Shown here one piece after another: positions 24,561 to 35,040 of a stretch of DNA of 64,000 nt. Under the pieces are notes generated by a model that made no database searches, was not told the origin of the DNA, and worked only from the letters and a program-made list of their open reading frames with translations. The DNA is from Antitrichia curtipendula (taxonomy: Eukaryota; Streptophyta; Bryopsida; Hypnales; Leucodontaceae). The translations under genes and the position numbers were made by a program. Numbering within the stretch: the first letter of the stretch is position 1; every line of letters begins with the position of its first letter. The stretch spans positions 49,352,001 through 49,416,000 of the forward strand of contig OX579635.1 in assembly GCA_951230915.1 (NCBI GenBank), read 5' to 3'.

Positions 24561-24636
24561 ATGAAAGTGGTGGCACTCGTGAGTGGTGGCAAGGATAGCT
24601 GCTATGCCATGCAACGGTGCATCGACTATGGTCAAG
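24561..24636 (+). pseudogene. DPH6: Orphan first exon of diphthine--ammonia ligase
   Basis: ATG at 24561 opens MKVVALVSGGKDSCYAMQRC and four to five more residues before a CAAG|GTACAT donor at 24637. This is the N-terminus of DPH6, the cytosolic ATP pyrophosphatase-fold enzyme that amidates diphthine on elongation factor 2. SGGKDS is the PP-loop that binds ATP. The next DPH6 exon (normally beginning EIVALANLL) was not found in the following 7 kb, where RAD1 begins 205 bases later instead. It could be a leftover of a truncated DPH6 duplication, or an exon of a gene whose remaining exons lie beyond RAD1. Start codon and splice donor are intact. Confidence 0.7.
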
Positions 24637-24841
24637 GTACATCTCTCACTATTTTCATTTCGTGTTCATTTTTTGTTCATGCGTAAAGCAGGGTGTTTTG
24701 ATTCACATTGATGGGGGTCTGAGAAATGGTTCACTGACCTGATCTCCCAAGAATATCATATTTCCACTCTTCATTTTCTAAACTACTTCAAACTCAATAT
24801 CTAACCAGCTTGTGATTAAGGTCGTGATCGCTTTGTCATGG

Positions 24842-27214
24842 ATGCTGCGGACTCCTGGGACGTGCGCTGCTTGGTCGCTGCTTGGTCAAGGTCAAGGCAT
24901 GGTGGACGCCTTGACCTGCTTGCGCTGGAAGAAGCAGCAGGTCCGTTCTTTCTTTCTTGCGCGTTTTTTGGCCATTTTACGACTCTTTCTTTATTCTGTT
25001 TGATGTTTCTAGTTTTTTGGGGGAGATTGGAAGTTTGAATTGTAGTGAATCCTTTTGATTCAGTTTGAGCGGGAAATCTCAAATACGAGTTTAGAGAGAA
25101 GTGCGCTTACTTTGAATTGATTCCGGATTAGCAGACAATTTTATGCACGGAAGTTGTTCTCGCAATGAAAGGTTGCTGTTGACAAAATTTACATTAACTG
25201 TGCAGGACAAGTGAGCGACTAATTGAGTCATAAGTATTGAGAATCCTCGTAGGCATGCTGCGGGTGTTGTTGGATATGATGACTGTTCGGTTTCATTTTC
25301 GTATGAAGTTTGAATTGTTCCCTATATCGTCTGGAGCATGTACTTGTTGCGTCCATATGAGCAGAAGGTATATGTATTTTATCTTTTCAATTTTTTACGC
25401 GTTCTTAGCTTCAGATATGGTCGAAAACCTCGACATTTGCAATTCTCCAGGATTATTTGTATTTTTATAATTTTCTTATGAGTCTGGTAATGTTCTACTC
25501 ATATGCGCTCAGATTAGTATTTCTTTGGTTTATTAGTAGTCCTGATAGCAGGGTGACGATGAAATCGTAGTCGTGAATGGACGGTGTCTAATTATCAACG
25601 GGTTATGGCAGCTGTTCCGAGAGTATGTTTATCAGGCGGAAATAAGACCAAAATTTGGAGTTAGTTTGGGCCTCTTGATCGATTCGCTCAATACTTTCAC
25701 TTCCTCCTCTGGTACCACTGCCCTTGAGCTATGCTATCCGGGTCCTGATATGCAGATGATACTCAAGTAAGATATCAGTTAAATTTGCTCGAATTGTTTG
25801 TTTCTTGGATATGACGCTGCATTGTATTCTTCCCAAGGCTCAGCTATTTTTTTATACATTACTACAATTCATGCTGAATTTTTACCTGCTTGCAATGTCA
25901 AGAATACAATTTATAGGTCCTACCATTTACTAAGATGGTTGGATTCTGCAGGCTCGTAGACGCAAATGATTCGTGCATGTATGCAGAAATTCGTACACGT
26001 ATCCCAGACGTCATCCCTCTTGACTACGTCATTGAAGACGACGCAGGCATTCCAATCTCTTTTGCAGTAAAGGTATCTTTTCACGTGGCCATGTGGTGAC
26101 GAAGTTCTTTGCAACTGAACAATTTGATGGTTAGTTTAAATCACATGTGAGGAACTCTTGTTAAAAGGAGGAGAAGTTGATCTGGCCAGTTCATACTCTC
26201 TGAGTGCGATTTATTATCTTATGCTTTGCTTGTCATAATGATTGATTATGGACAGTGTGATAGACAAATAAATCAGTTTCATATTCACCTCTAATTCTCG
26301 CCTCAGGCATTGCACATTATTGCTTGCAGTCCGCAGCATTAAAGGAGGCACTAGATGATCTGGAGTGGCCGGGTTCTAGTATTGAAATCGCAGTCTCTCC
26401 AGTACCTCCTATGGTCACCTTCAGGGGTGAGGGTCATGGAGATTTACAAGTATGTGGTGGAGATACTCTGTCAATTAACAACATTAAACCTAGCTGGGCC
26501 TCCTATTTGAAAAAAAGTGTATCGAGCATCGAATTTGATATGCCTCTCCCGGTTATGTTGTTTAAGCTCTAGTTTTGGTTTAAGCGTAGGAGAATGCTAC
26601 GGGATTTGAAAGCGGTTAAGGTTGTTATTTGCTTTGAAGGTAGTCTGCTGGTTTTGAAATTGGGTGTTCATTTTTTCTTGAGAAGTTGCAGGAATTCCCA
26701 TTATGCTAGGTTGGTTGGTTCTGCTGAACACACTGCTCGATGAATCATTTCGTCTCTTAAATTTGGGTGGTAACTTGCAGATTGAGTTCCCTTATGACAG
26801 GCAACGAGATCTTTTCATAGCTTTCAATTGTAATCGTGAAATATCGCACAGGTCTTTCTAATACCCAAACCTTGTTTCGAACAGTCCCGCTATTGCTTTA
26901 CTCACTTAAATTTGCACAACAGTGTAATAATATGAGGCATTTGTATTCTGCTTTGTAATGGTTCTGGCTTGTGCAGGTACAAGTACAAGTTCCTGAAAGC
27001 GACAACCTCTCAAATTCCAGGCAGCATATTGAGAGATAATCGTGGCAGCAAGTTGACTTTCGGTTCTAATGGTCTTCTCAAAGTGCAACATCTCATCTCT
27101 GTGAAACCGACACTTGCTCCCCACCAACACTATTATGACCCTTCACAAGCCCAGGCCCGAGTTTCCTATATCGAATTCTATGTCCTTCCTGAGGCAGAAG
27201 CTGATGACCCATGA
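24842..27214 (+). CDS. RAD1: Cell-cycle checkpoint clamp protein RAD1
   Basis: Six exons join in phase: 24842-24940, 25552-25766, 25952-26072, 26340-26459, 26781-26851 and 26977-27214, giving 287 residues, normal for plant RAD1. The product is one subunit of the 9-1-1 (RAD9-RAD1-HUS1) DNA-damage clamp in the nucleus. Diagnostic segments are MVDALTCLRWKKQQ, KFGVSLGLLIDSLNTF, CYPGPDMQMILK, YAEIRTRIPD, AALKEALDDLEWPGSSI, VTFRGEGHGDLQ and ILRDNRGSKLTF, all of the PCNA-like RAD1 fold. Introns start GT and end AG. The exon 1 donor (GTCCGT) is weak, and exon 1 is short, with tandem duplications (GCTGCTTGGTC twice) right after the start. The exact N-terminus and the junction of exons 1 and 2 are therefore the least certain parts; exons 2-6 are secure. 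The nearest promoter-like region lies before the orphan DPH6 exon, so the two may share it. Confidence 0.88.
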
Positions 27215-27279
27215 CGTTTTGCAGATGTAGAGGTTGGTATTCGATGGTGCGATGATCGAGATCGAGCAGAGGTTGCGAG

Positions 27280-27450
27280 GAAACAGTTTCCTGCTACGTC
27301 CCTCCCGCACCTGCGCCTCCCGCATTCCCTTGCAACCCCAACCCTCTCTCTCCTCTCTCCCCGGCGTTCCCCCCGTTCCCCGATCTCCCCGTTCCCCTCC
27401 CTGCGCCGCAGTTCGCCCCGTTGGGAGCGTCAGCGTTTCCAACGGGGCCC
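27280..27450. other. C-rich block with hairpin after RAD1
   Basis: An extremely pyrimidine-rich stretch (CCCGTTCCCC repeated, 27295-27410) ends in a perfect 9-bp inverted repeat, CCCCGTTGG (27416-27424) and CCAACGGGG (27439-27447). It lies about 70-230 bases after the RAD1 stop codon. Reading frames in this block are compositional. Confidence 0.55.
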
Positions 27451-27784
27451 ATAAAAACTATCTTCAACATATTTCTTGTAACCTTGTTAGAGTTCTCTTG
27501 TTGAAGTGAATAACCCAAACATTGAACTTAAGGAAATTTTTTATAGCAAAGCTTTCTTTATGCTCCAATTTGGTCTTTGAAGTTGCAAATTGTATTTCAT
27601 ATTGTCTTACATCAAGTTCTTAGGAATTAGCATAAAAATGCAAGTGATAGTTTTTGATTTTGCCATTTTCAACTAAATTGAGCTAATTTTCATCAAACAT
27701 AATGTTACATGTATAATTTAAAGTGAGGATGAAAATATAATATCATTAAGATATTATGAAGTTTGTCATCATCTATAAGTAGAA

Positions 27785-28689
27785 TTAACTCCTAGAGTCC
27801 CGAGGTCATTTTTTCTTCAAAAAGCACTCAAAATTACTATTAGTAATGCAAATAACAAAAAATTTAAACATTTGTTTCTTTTGCATATCCAACTTTAGAA
27901 TCTTACACTAGACTAATATGAGCATGTCTGGAAGAATTTTCACAAACTTTAATCCTATTAATGATAAGATATAAATATTTGAAGTGAAAAAAAACAAGTT
28001 TGTTTTGTTCTTAGCCTAATTAGATTGTAAGACTTTGAATCCACTTAACCTAAGATTTTGTACTACAAATTGTGAATTAGAAAAAAATTATGCTAAATAA
28101 TTGGGCTGAGATTTTGGCCCCCCTCTCCTCCCAATATTTTCATTCTTTAGAAAATTGTTAAGATAAAATAAGAACAAGATAGAAGGAAAAACAAAATTGT
28201 TGATATTTCTACAATGGAATTGAAACACACCAATCCCAAAAATGATTGTTCTAGAAAGCAAACTAAGCCATGTGCAATTTTTTTAAATTGTTAAAATTGG
28301 GTTCCTAAATGGATCTAATACTTTATTTTTTCAAAAATTTGTTAAGATTACCCTCAAAACAAGAAGCTTCATAACTTCCACATCACTTATCCAAATAGAA
28401 TGAATCAAATCTTTTCACATAGACAAAAATAAAATTTATAAGAAATAACATATTTAAAATAAATAAATAATAATAATTTATTTTTTTTGGCTACCCATCC
28501 TCGCCTATTATGGACTTATTTTGGCATAACTTTTGCTACCGGGAACCAACTGACATAAAAATTCTATTCCTAGAAAGCTAATATATTTCTCTATCTTGAA
28601 AAAAAATTCCAAAGTATCTTGAAAAAAATTGAGATCATAGGTACCTTTGTAGAAGGCACTCTTAGAACTTTGGGGACTTTAAGGGTTAA
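27785..28689. mobile_element. TTAA-family element, copy D (905 bp)
   Basis: The left end is TTAACTCCTAGAGTCCCGAGG-like (27785) and the right end, reverse-complemented, begins TTAACCCTTAAAGTCCCC. Internal sequence shares the 'TTATTTTGGCATAACTTTTGCTACC' style block with the other family members. It is more diverged than copies A and B and is non-coding. Confidence 0.6.
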
Positions 28690-29098
28690 GGTTTTGGTGA
28701 GAAGAATGTAATGTATGGCAATATTTTCACATTCGATGATGGAAATGTAAGAACTCATACCCAAAGTTCTGTGGATCCTATGCTTGCTCCTGATTTTTAA
28801 ATTTTTTCTTAAGAGTCAATTTCTTAATATTTTGTAAATTTTTTGCTAGACCAGGTTTCCTATCTTAATTCTAGCTGCCAGCATAATACAAGAAGGTTAG
28901 TTTTGCACTCAACTTATGAGTTTCTAATGACAAAGAACATAATAAAAATTCTAAGCACAACAAGTGTACTAGGGACAATGGGGAGGGGGGAAGATGTCAC
29001 AGAAAACCCAAAAATCCCAAATGACAGTGACTTCGCAAGACAATTGAGGTCTTCATGACCTTGCTAAAAAATTCCCTCCAGGATAGCTTGGGGGAGTA

Positions 29099-29598
29099 TT
29101 AACCCCTAAAGCCACTTCTATTGTGTTCATTTAAGGAAACTAAAATAATAATAATTTTTTGAATCTAACCATAGGGTCTTGTACTTAACTTGTCTAAAAT
29201 CATTTAGTAAAAATTTCATCAAATTTACTTTTTTGAAGATGTTTAGATTGCCCAAAAAACTGAGATTGTCCATAACTTTCTCATCCCTAGTCCAAATAGA
29301 ATGATTCAAAGCTTCACGTATAGGCGAAAACATAATTTTTATTTTTTAAATTCAAAAAAATATATTTTGACTTTCTTTGATTTTTTGGAGGCTGCCCACC
29401 AATATCCATTTCTTGCTTATTGGGCCATAACTTTTCCATCCAGCATCTGATTGCAACAAAAAATTTATATCCAAGAAGCTCTCACAAAACTACAAAAGCT
29501 CCAAAAATCTCAAAGAAATTCATTACAAACTGAGACAATAGAAACCTACCTGGACCCAAATTGTCCCCCAAGGGGACAAATGGTCCTTTAGGGGTTAA
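29099..29598. mobile_element. TTAA-family element, copy C (500 bp)
   Basis: The ends are TTAACCCCTAAAGCC and GGTCCTTTAGGGGTTAA. Internal AACCATAGGGTCTTGTA matches the element at 37867 in the same orientation; GGGCCATAACTTTTCCA matches the family consensus. It looks like an internally shortened derivative. Confidence 0.75.
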
Positions 29599-29939
29599 GT
29601 TATAATGCTCCAAATCTGATTGACTGAGCTCAGAATGTGATTCCCTGGGTGGGTTGTCAGACTTGAGAAATTCATTGGCCAGGGGGCTCCTAATTTGGGG
29701 GGAGCACAAAGGACCCCCAAACAATGTTACGAGTCCACAGTGATGCCTCAATGATCAAAAGTGAACTTGGGACAACCTAGGTTAGCCTCTATTTTTAATC
29801 AAAGAAAGTGAGTTTGCCGATTTTCATAACAATTTTCAAAGATGGATTATATTCCCCATTTCGAGACAAGTCCAGCACGGTAAAAAACATCTCATTCAGG
29901 TTCTACATGCAAAAGCCCAAACGAGATAAAATTTTGCTA

Positions 29940-31290
29940 TGATGTGGAAAATCCAGCCAACCTTCAAAGCATCCCCACGCATCTTGTAAAATGCAAGCTA
30001 ATTTGCAAGCCAATCAATCCAATTTGCAAGCTAGGGATGATGGATCGCCCCACCCATAGCCTCTTAAGAGGCCATCGCCACCCAATCAGCTACGTCCAGA
30101 ATCACAGATCAAGTTCTTGTTTGGTGAAAAAGTGCAAAAGGTGCTTGTCTCATGCAATTTACAAGCCACCCCATGGCTTGCAAAAGAGCCCAGTTTTGCA
30201 AGCCACCAGAGACTTTTGGCCGGGCCTCTTAACCCCTCACCGCCCAAGGCCTAATCATGTCAAAAAACAACTTTCCTTTTTCAAGTGTTATAAGTCTAAA
30301 AGTGAGTAAGGTATGAAAATCTCAAGCGTACAATATTGTATTGTGCATGTTGTAGATGGTGTAAATCAAATTTGAGGTCATTAAAAAGTATAGATTGAAA
30401 GATTATAATGTTTTAGTGTTGAAAAAAGATGCTGAAATTGTCCTCAAAACACAATTCGAGGTGAAATTCGATTTCTAAACCTACTCAAATGAAAAAACTT
30501 TGAACTAAAAAGTGATTCAAAACCAAAAGAAAAACACTTTGGTGGGAAAAAAAATCATTCAATTGACTCATTGCGTTTGCAAAATTGTTTTGAAATGTCA
30601 AAAAACAGTGAAAAAAGTAGCAAAAAATCACATCTATTGCTGAACCTACCTCTACTAAAATGCCTCAGTCAATAATGACTTCTTGGATTGGTATGAAATT
30701 TTTACTACAAGAACTAGACTGGTATGCGCAACTTTTCCAATAAAAATTATTGAAATCGAACCTTGTTTGAAGAAGTTATAAGCCGCCGAAGTTCACTGTA
30801 ATGCAGAAATGTCTATATTTTGAACTTCGAACTGCTCCCAAGCATTCGAAACAACTTGGATTGACATGAAAATTTTCCCACATTAAGTAGACTTTATGGG
30901 GAACAAAACCCAAATTTTTTTATTGAAAAATATCATTTGATGAAAAAGATACAAGCCCCCAAAGTTGCAGCCATCTCAATGCAGTGTGGTGAACTGAAAT
31001 TGAATCTGCGAACTTCGAATGGCTTCTAAAAATCCAAGACATCTTAGATAGATCTGAAATTTTTACCACAAAAAATAGTCTAGTATGCGCAACTTTTCCA
31101 ATAAGTTTTATTAAATTTGGACACCGGACGCAAAAGTTACAGCACTTTGAAGTCGACTGCTAGATTGTGTGAGGCCACTTTTGGGCCCCTTGGGCGGTGA
31201 GGGGTTAACAACAAGTTCATCCATTATGCAAGACAGGTGGGGCAATTTTGCAAGCCGGTGGCAACAAGTCATCCGTTTTACAAGACGGGT
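29940..31290. other. Cluster of TTTGCAAGCC words around element E
   Basis: TTTGCAAGC / ACAAGCCACC / GGCTTGCAAA variants recur at least six times between 29990 and 30210, and again just right of element E (31247 GCAAGCCGGTGGC). Element E therefore seems to have inserted into a small repetitive locus. No gene was found there. Confidence 0.4.
30229..31208. mobile_element. TIR element with TTAACCCCTCACCG ends, copy E (980 bp)
   Basis: The termini form a perfect 21-base inverted repeat beginning TTAACCCCTCACCGCCC and ending in AAGG. The interior contains repeated 'ttGGATTGGTATGAAATTTTTACCACAA' and 'GCGCAACTTTTCCAATAA' blocks in tandem-like order and no coding frame. It shares the TTAACCCC start with the other family copies but has a different subterminal sequence, so it is a sister subfamily. 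Confidence 0.8.
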
Positions 31291-31650
31291 GCGCATGCTC
31301 TCATCACTCAGCCAGCCAGGCCTGGAACAGGGTATTCATCGTTCGCTGAATACAGACACTTTCAAAGAATGGTCGTAAACAATGATAGTCAACGCAGCAC
31401 CAAAAAAGCTCCCACACATGCACAAGGACACGCACCTAGATTTATTCGTGAAGTCAAAATTACAACTTACAACTTTACAAAGTAAAGAAAAGCTCAAGGT
31501 AACCCAATGCCGACAAATTCTATGGCCGTGCTAGGGGTCACGCGGATGCGGTAAAAGTTCAGCTCGTTTGTGACAAGTAAACGTGCCACATAGTGACCCA
31601 AAAGGAACTGGAAAATCGACTGCTCTAGACAAGAGTACCACCGCAATTAA

Positions 31651-34048
31651 CTATACTTGCGACGCAGAGGCTAATCGACTGCTACCTGGCCGTTGAGGCG
31701 CTCTTGAGTTGGGAGAGGGAGATAATGGGGCGATCCTTTGAGAGTACTTACGTTTCTCTTCTCGTTTCAGTTGAAGTTCCTGCTGAAGCTCCTCTGTCCA
31801 TAACCTTTGGCGCTCACTAGAACTCAGACCAGGACTGCGTAAAGGCTGCTTGGCATCATTGAGCCCTTTCAGTTCTTTCAACCTCGGGGACGGTATCTCC
31901 ACGAGAGGGTTGAAGCTGGTACTCGTCGACGGAAGTGCATTTCCACCTGCGCTGTCAGAGCTCACGCTGGTTTCACTCTCCTGGCTACTGCGGATACCCG
32001 CAGACCTTCCGCTCACAGTACTTGCATTGCTTGGTGACTTGCTTGTATTGGGGGTTGATTGCTTGGCCATAGCAGGACTCAAAGGGGCTACAAAATTCTC
32101 TGCTGGCCCTGCTGTGGTTCCGTTCTCTTGACATGCAGATGCCCTCAACGGATCGTTGAATTCCTCGTACAGGGGTGTTTGCAGCTTTCTCAACTCCAGA
32201 GCCTTCTCATCTAGAAATGCACGAATCTTACTCTCCGTGACTTCGTCCTCATCCTCTTGTCGTAAGGACCAACCCCTCTCACCCACGCTCTGTCTTCCAA
32301 TGGCAGGGTTGTCCGATACCTCTGAAACATTTCTAGTCGAATGCCTTACAGAAAATCCACCATTTTTTGTCAAATTTAAACGTAATTTGCTGCCATCTAC
32401 GTACGAAGGCTCTGAAATAGGGTTAAAACTCTCACTCCATGTGTCCCGTCGGACTGAGTCCAACCTCACAGAATCCCCCATAGAATCTAGCCTCACGGGA
32501 TCCCTCAGAGAATTCATTCTTACAGAGTCCAATCGCACTGAGCAATTCAGATCCTCACCATATGTGTTTCCAGCTCCGCTCATGCTCAAATATTTTTTGA
32601 AGGATGATAGGCGATCCTTGAAGGAAAAGGAGAGGTCTTTCACAGACACACCACCTGGTCTCCAAGATCCCAAACCATTCGGCCTGAAGGAACCCCTCCA
32701 GGAATTTCGCAGAGACATTGATGTCCTGACACTGCATCCATCGTTGGTGGGCTGCAAATGCTCTTCCAGTACTTGCCGACCTTCACCACTTTCCTGTCCA
32801 TTGTATATTTCGTAATTCTTTACAAACGGGTGCTTCAACATTTCACCAGCACTCGGCCTCAGCCGAGGCTCTCTCTGTAACAGTCTCAATAGGAAGTCTT
32901 TTCCGTCAGCGGACAGATGCTCAGGAATAGGAGGGTGCGACTTGGTGGTGCCAATGTGAAAAAGAGCCGCAACTTCTTGGAACTGCTGACTCCACGGGGG
33001 TTTGCCAGTCGCCATCTCTATGACGGTACATCCGACACTCCACATATCAGCTTGCCAGTTGTGTCCAGTCTGCCGAATGACCTCAGGGGCCATCCAGTAC
33101 GGGGTCCCCTTCATAGACTTTGCTTCGGAAATTGTAGCGAGCTCGACGACTTTCTTAGATGCACCGAAGTCAGCAAGCTTAATGCATCCTTTGTTGTCAA
33201 CCAGGATGTTCGCACCCTTGATGTCCCGGTGCATAATGTGGTTGCTGTGGAGATATTCCAGTCCCAGGAGCAGTTGGCGGGTATACATTCGAATGACAGT
33301 CTCCGTAAACGAGCCGAACTTGCCAAGGAGTGAGGCAATAGATCCTCCAGGAACAAATTCAAGGAAGATGTTCAGAGCTTCCTCCTCTCGTGCAGTGCCC
33401 AGGTAGCGAACAATGTTGGGATGAGAGAGGTTCTGCAAGAGCTTCACCTCTTCCTGTAGTTCTCGGATATGCGATTGAGCCCTGTCTTTGGTAATGTTGT
33501 TCTGCGCAATGCATACCTGCTTGACTGCGATAAGTTCACCAGAGTCCAGATTCAGGCCCATGTACACTCGACCATAGGCGCCTGCAAAAATCATAGTGCC
33601 CAACAATGGAAGGAAAGAGAGTTTCAGACATCCGTCCCACATACGAAACAAACCAGAAGCATGTCGACCCTTCAGAGGATTCCACTTTCGAATTGTGCAA
33701 GGAGTGGACATCTTGCGGGAAACAAAAGATTCAAACTGAAGACGATTGACAGATTCTGTGGTAGTCATCAAACAACGCCCTAGCATGTTCATGTTGCTAA
33801 ACTGGACGAGAGAGAATTACCGAACCCGAAGGTTGTGACGACTAGTACAAAGTCAAACCTCGTCCGTGCGACAACCTTCACATACTGGAAGGGAAGAGCC
33901 TACATAAATACGATTACTCAGTACCAGGAAGAAACTGAAGCGTACCTGCCCCAATCAACTCTCCTTTCCGCCATCTAATTGCCCGCGGACTACCAAGGCG
34001 GCTACCAACCTGCATGTTGCCTGCTTGTCCAAAGCTCCAATCTCTCAT
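31651..34048 (-). CDS. NPK1: ANP/NPK1-type MAP kinase kinase kinase
   Basis: Exon 1 (34048-33946) encodes MRDWSFGQ through IRWRKGELIGAG. A 364-base GT-AG intron (33945-33582) follows, then a single long exon (33581-31651), giving 677 residues against about 660-690 for ANP1 and NPK1. The kinase domain spans about residues 24-288, with P-loop GAGAYG (33-38), the VKQV lysine, HRDIKGAN near 151, DFG near 173 and GTPYWMAPE. All catalytic residues are present. In plants these cytosolic kinases act above MKK6-MPK4-type kinases in cytokinesis and stress signalling and bind NACK kinesins through the C-terminal half. A KLQTPLYEEF block near 500, conserved in ANPs, and a charged coiled-coil-like EELQQELQLKREEKRK tail are visible. 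The linker (about 380-415) carries four VRLDS-type repeats. The frame is open upstream to an ATG at 34231, which would add 61 residues; the shorter start fits family length better. Confidence 0.9.
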
Positions 34049-35040
34049 TGTCTCCTTCAGTACAAAATAAGCGACCTCATGTTCAACCCCACTCTCGCAC
34101 TGGTCAAGATTCAAACAGTTTCCAGATACCGCCAGGCTGCCTAACGCTTCCCAAACAACAGCGTAACGTGGTCGGGCCACCATACGGCAATCGACGACCG
34201 AGTCAATATCTTTGCTCACATCTCCTCCCAATCACAGTTAAGCTCCTCGAAACCCTCCACCACGGACTTTTCTCGAAACCTGTCCGATCCACCAGCAATA
34301 GTTGTCCTCCAAGTCGGATGTAGACACCAACGATCAATTCGAAGCGTGAAACGACAGTACAGTACAATGCCCTCCGTCCAAGCACCGCTTCTCACATTTC
34401 ATTTCACGACGACGACAACGTTGCTCAGCAAGCAAAATACAATATCTCCGCCGCCTTCCAGCGGTCTTCAGCAATGCCGAGTCCGGCGGCGATACGTTAC
34501 AAACCTAGACGAATCTCCGTCCAACATCATGCTACGAACTTAACTGCAAAACGTAGGCCCAAGCACCACCAGGAAACCAACGGCAAGGAAATTCACCGCG
34601 CTCATTGATGGAGACCCCTGGCTGGCGTGCAAGAGATCAGCGAAACAGAGTCCCAATCCCGGTCGCTGGTCGGTCGAGAATATGAGGAATCGGAAAAACA
34701 GGGGAGCCACGTCGGCGAGAAACAACGGCAGCCAGCGAGCAAATGTGGAGGGTGGCCGACGGGGAGCAAGAGCGAGCGAGCGAGCGAGCCACGGGGAGGA
34801 CATTCAAACTGAAACCCCAGAGAAAGAAACGGCTAGAAAGTGAGCCACCCTAACTCAACCAACTCAGAGTCTGCAAGAAGGACGACGAGGGTCGGGGATT
34901 GCGGAGGGGAGCGGCCAAGCCGCAACGACGACGAGTGGCCCACAAGCAGGGCTTTTTTATCATTTATCGTGGGCATTGCAGAAAGTGCTCTGGCTTGTCT
35001 GGAGCAATTTAAGCTTACATCTGTACCCACATGGATGAAA
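34049..35040 (-). promoter_or_regulatory. Leader and upstream region of the MAPKKK gene
   Basis: Relative to the flanks this is GC-rich, with a GAGC tandem run near 34770-34793. It is bounded at 35041 by a foldback element. Small frames on both strands here (34203-35057) do not look like conserved proteins. No TATA box was assigned with confidence. Confidence 0.4.

Noticed and set aside
32156..33783. Plus-strand frames of 104-219 codons opposite the MAPKKK gene
   Set aside because: They are antisense shadows of a long conserved exon, with no family features of their own.
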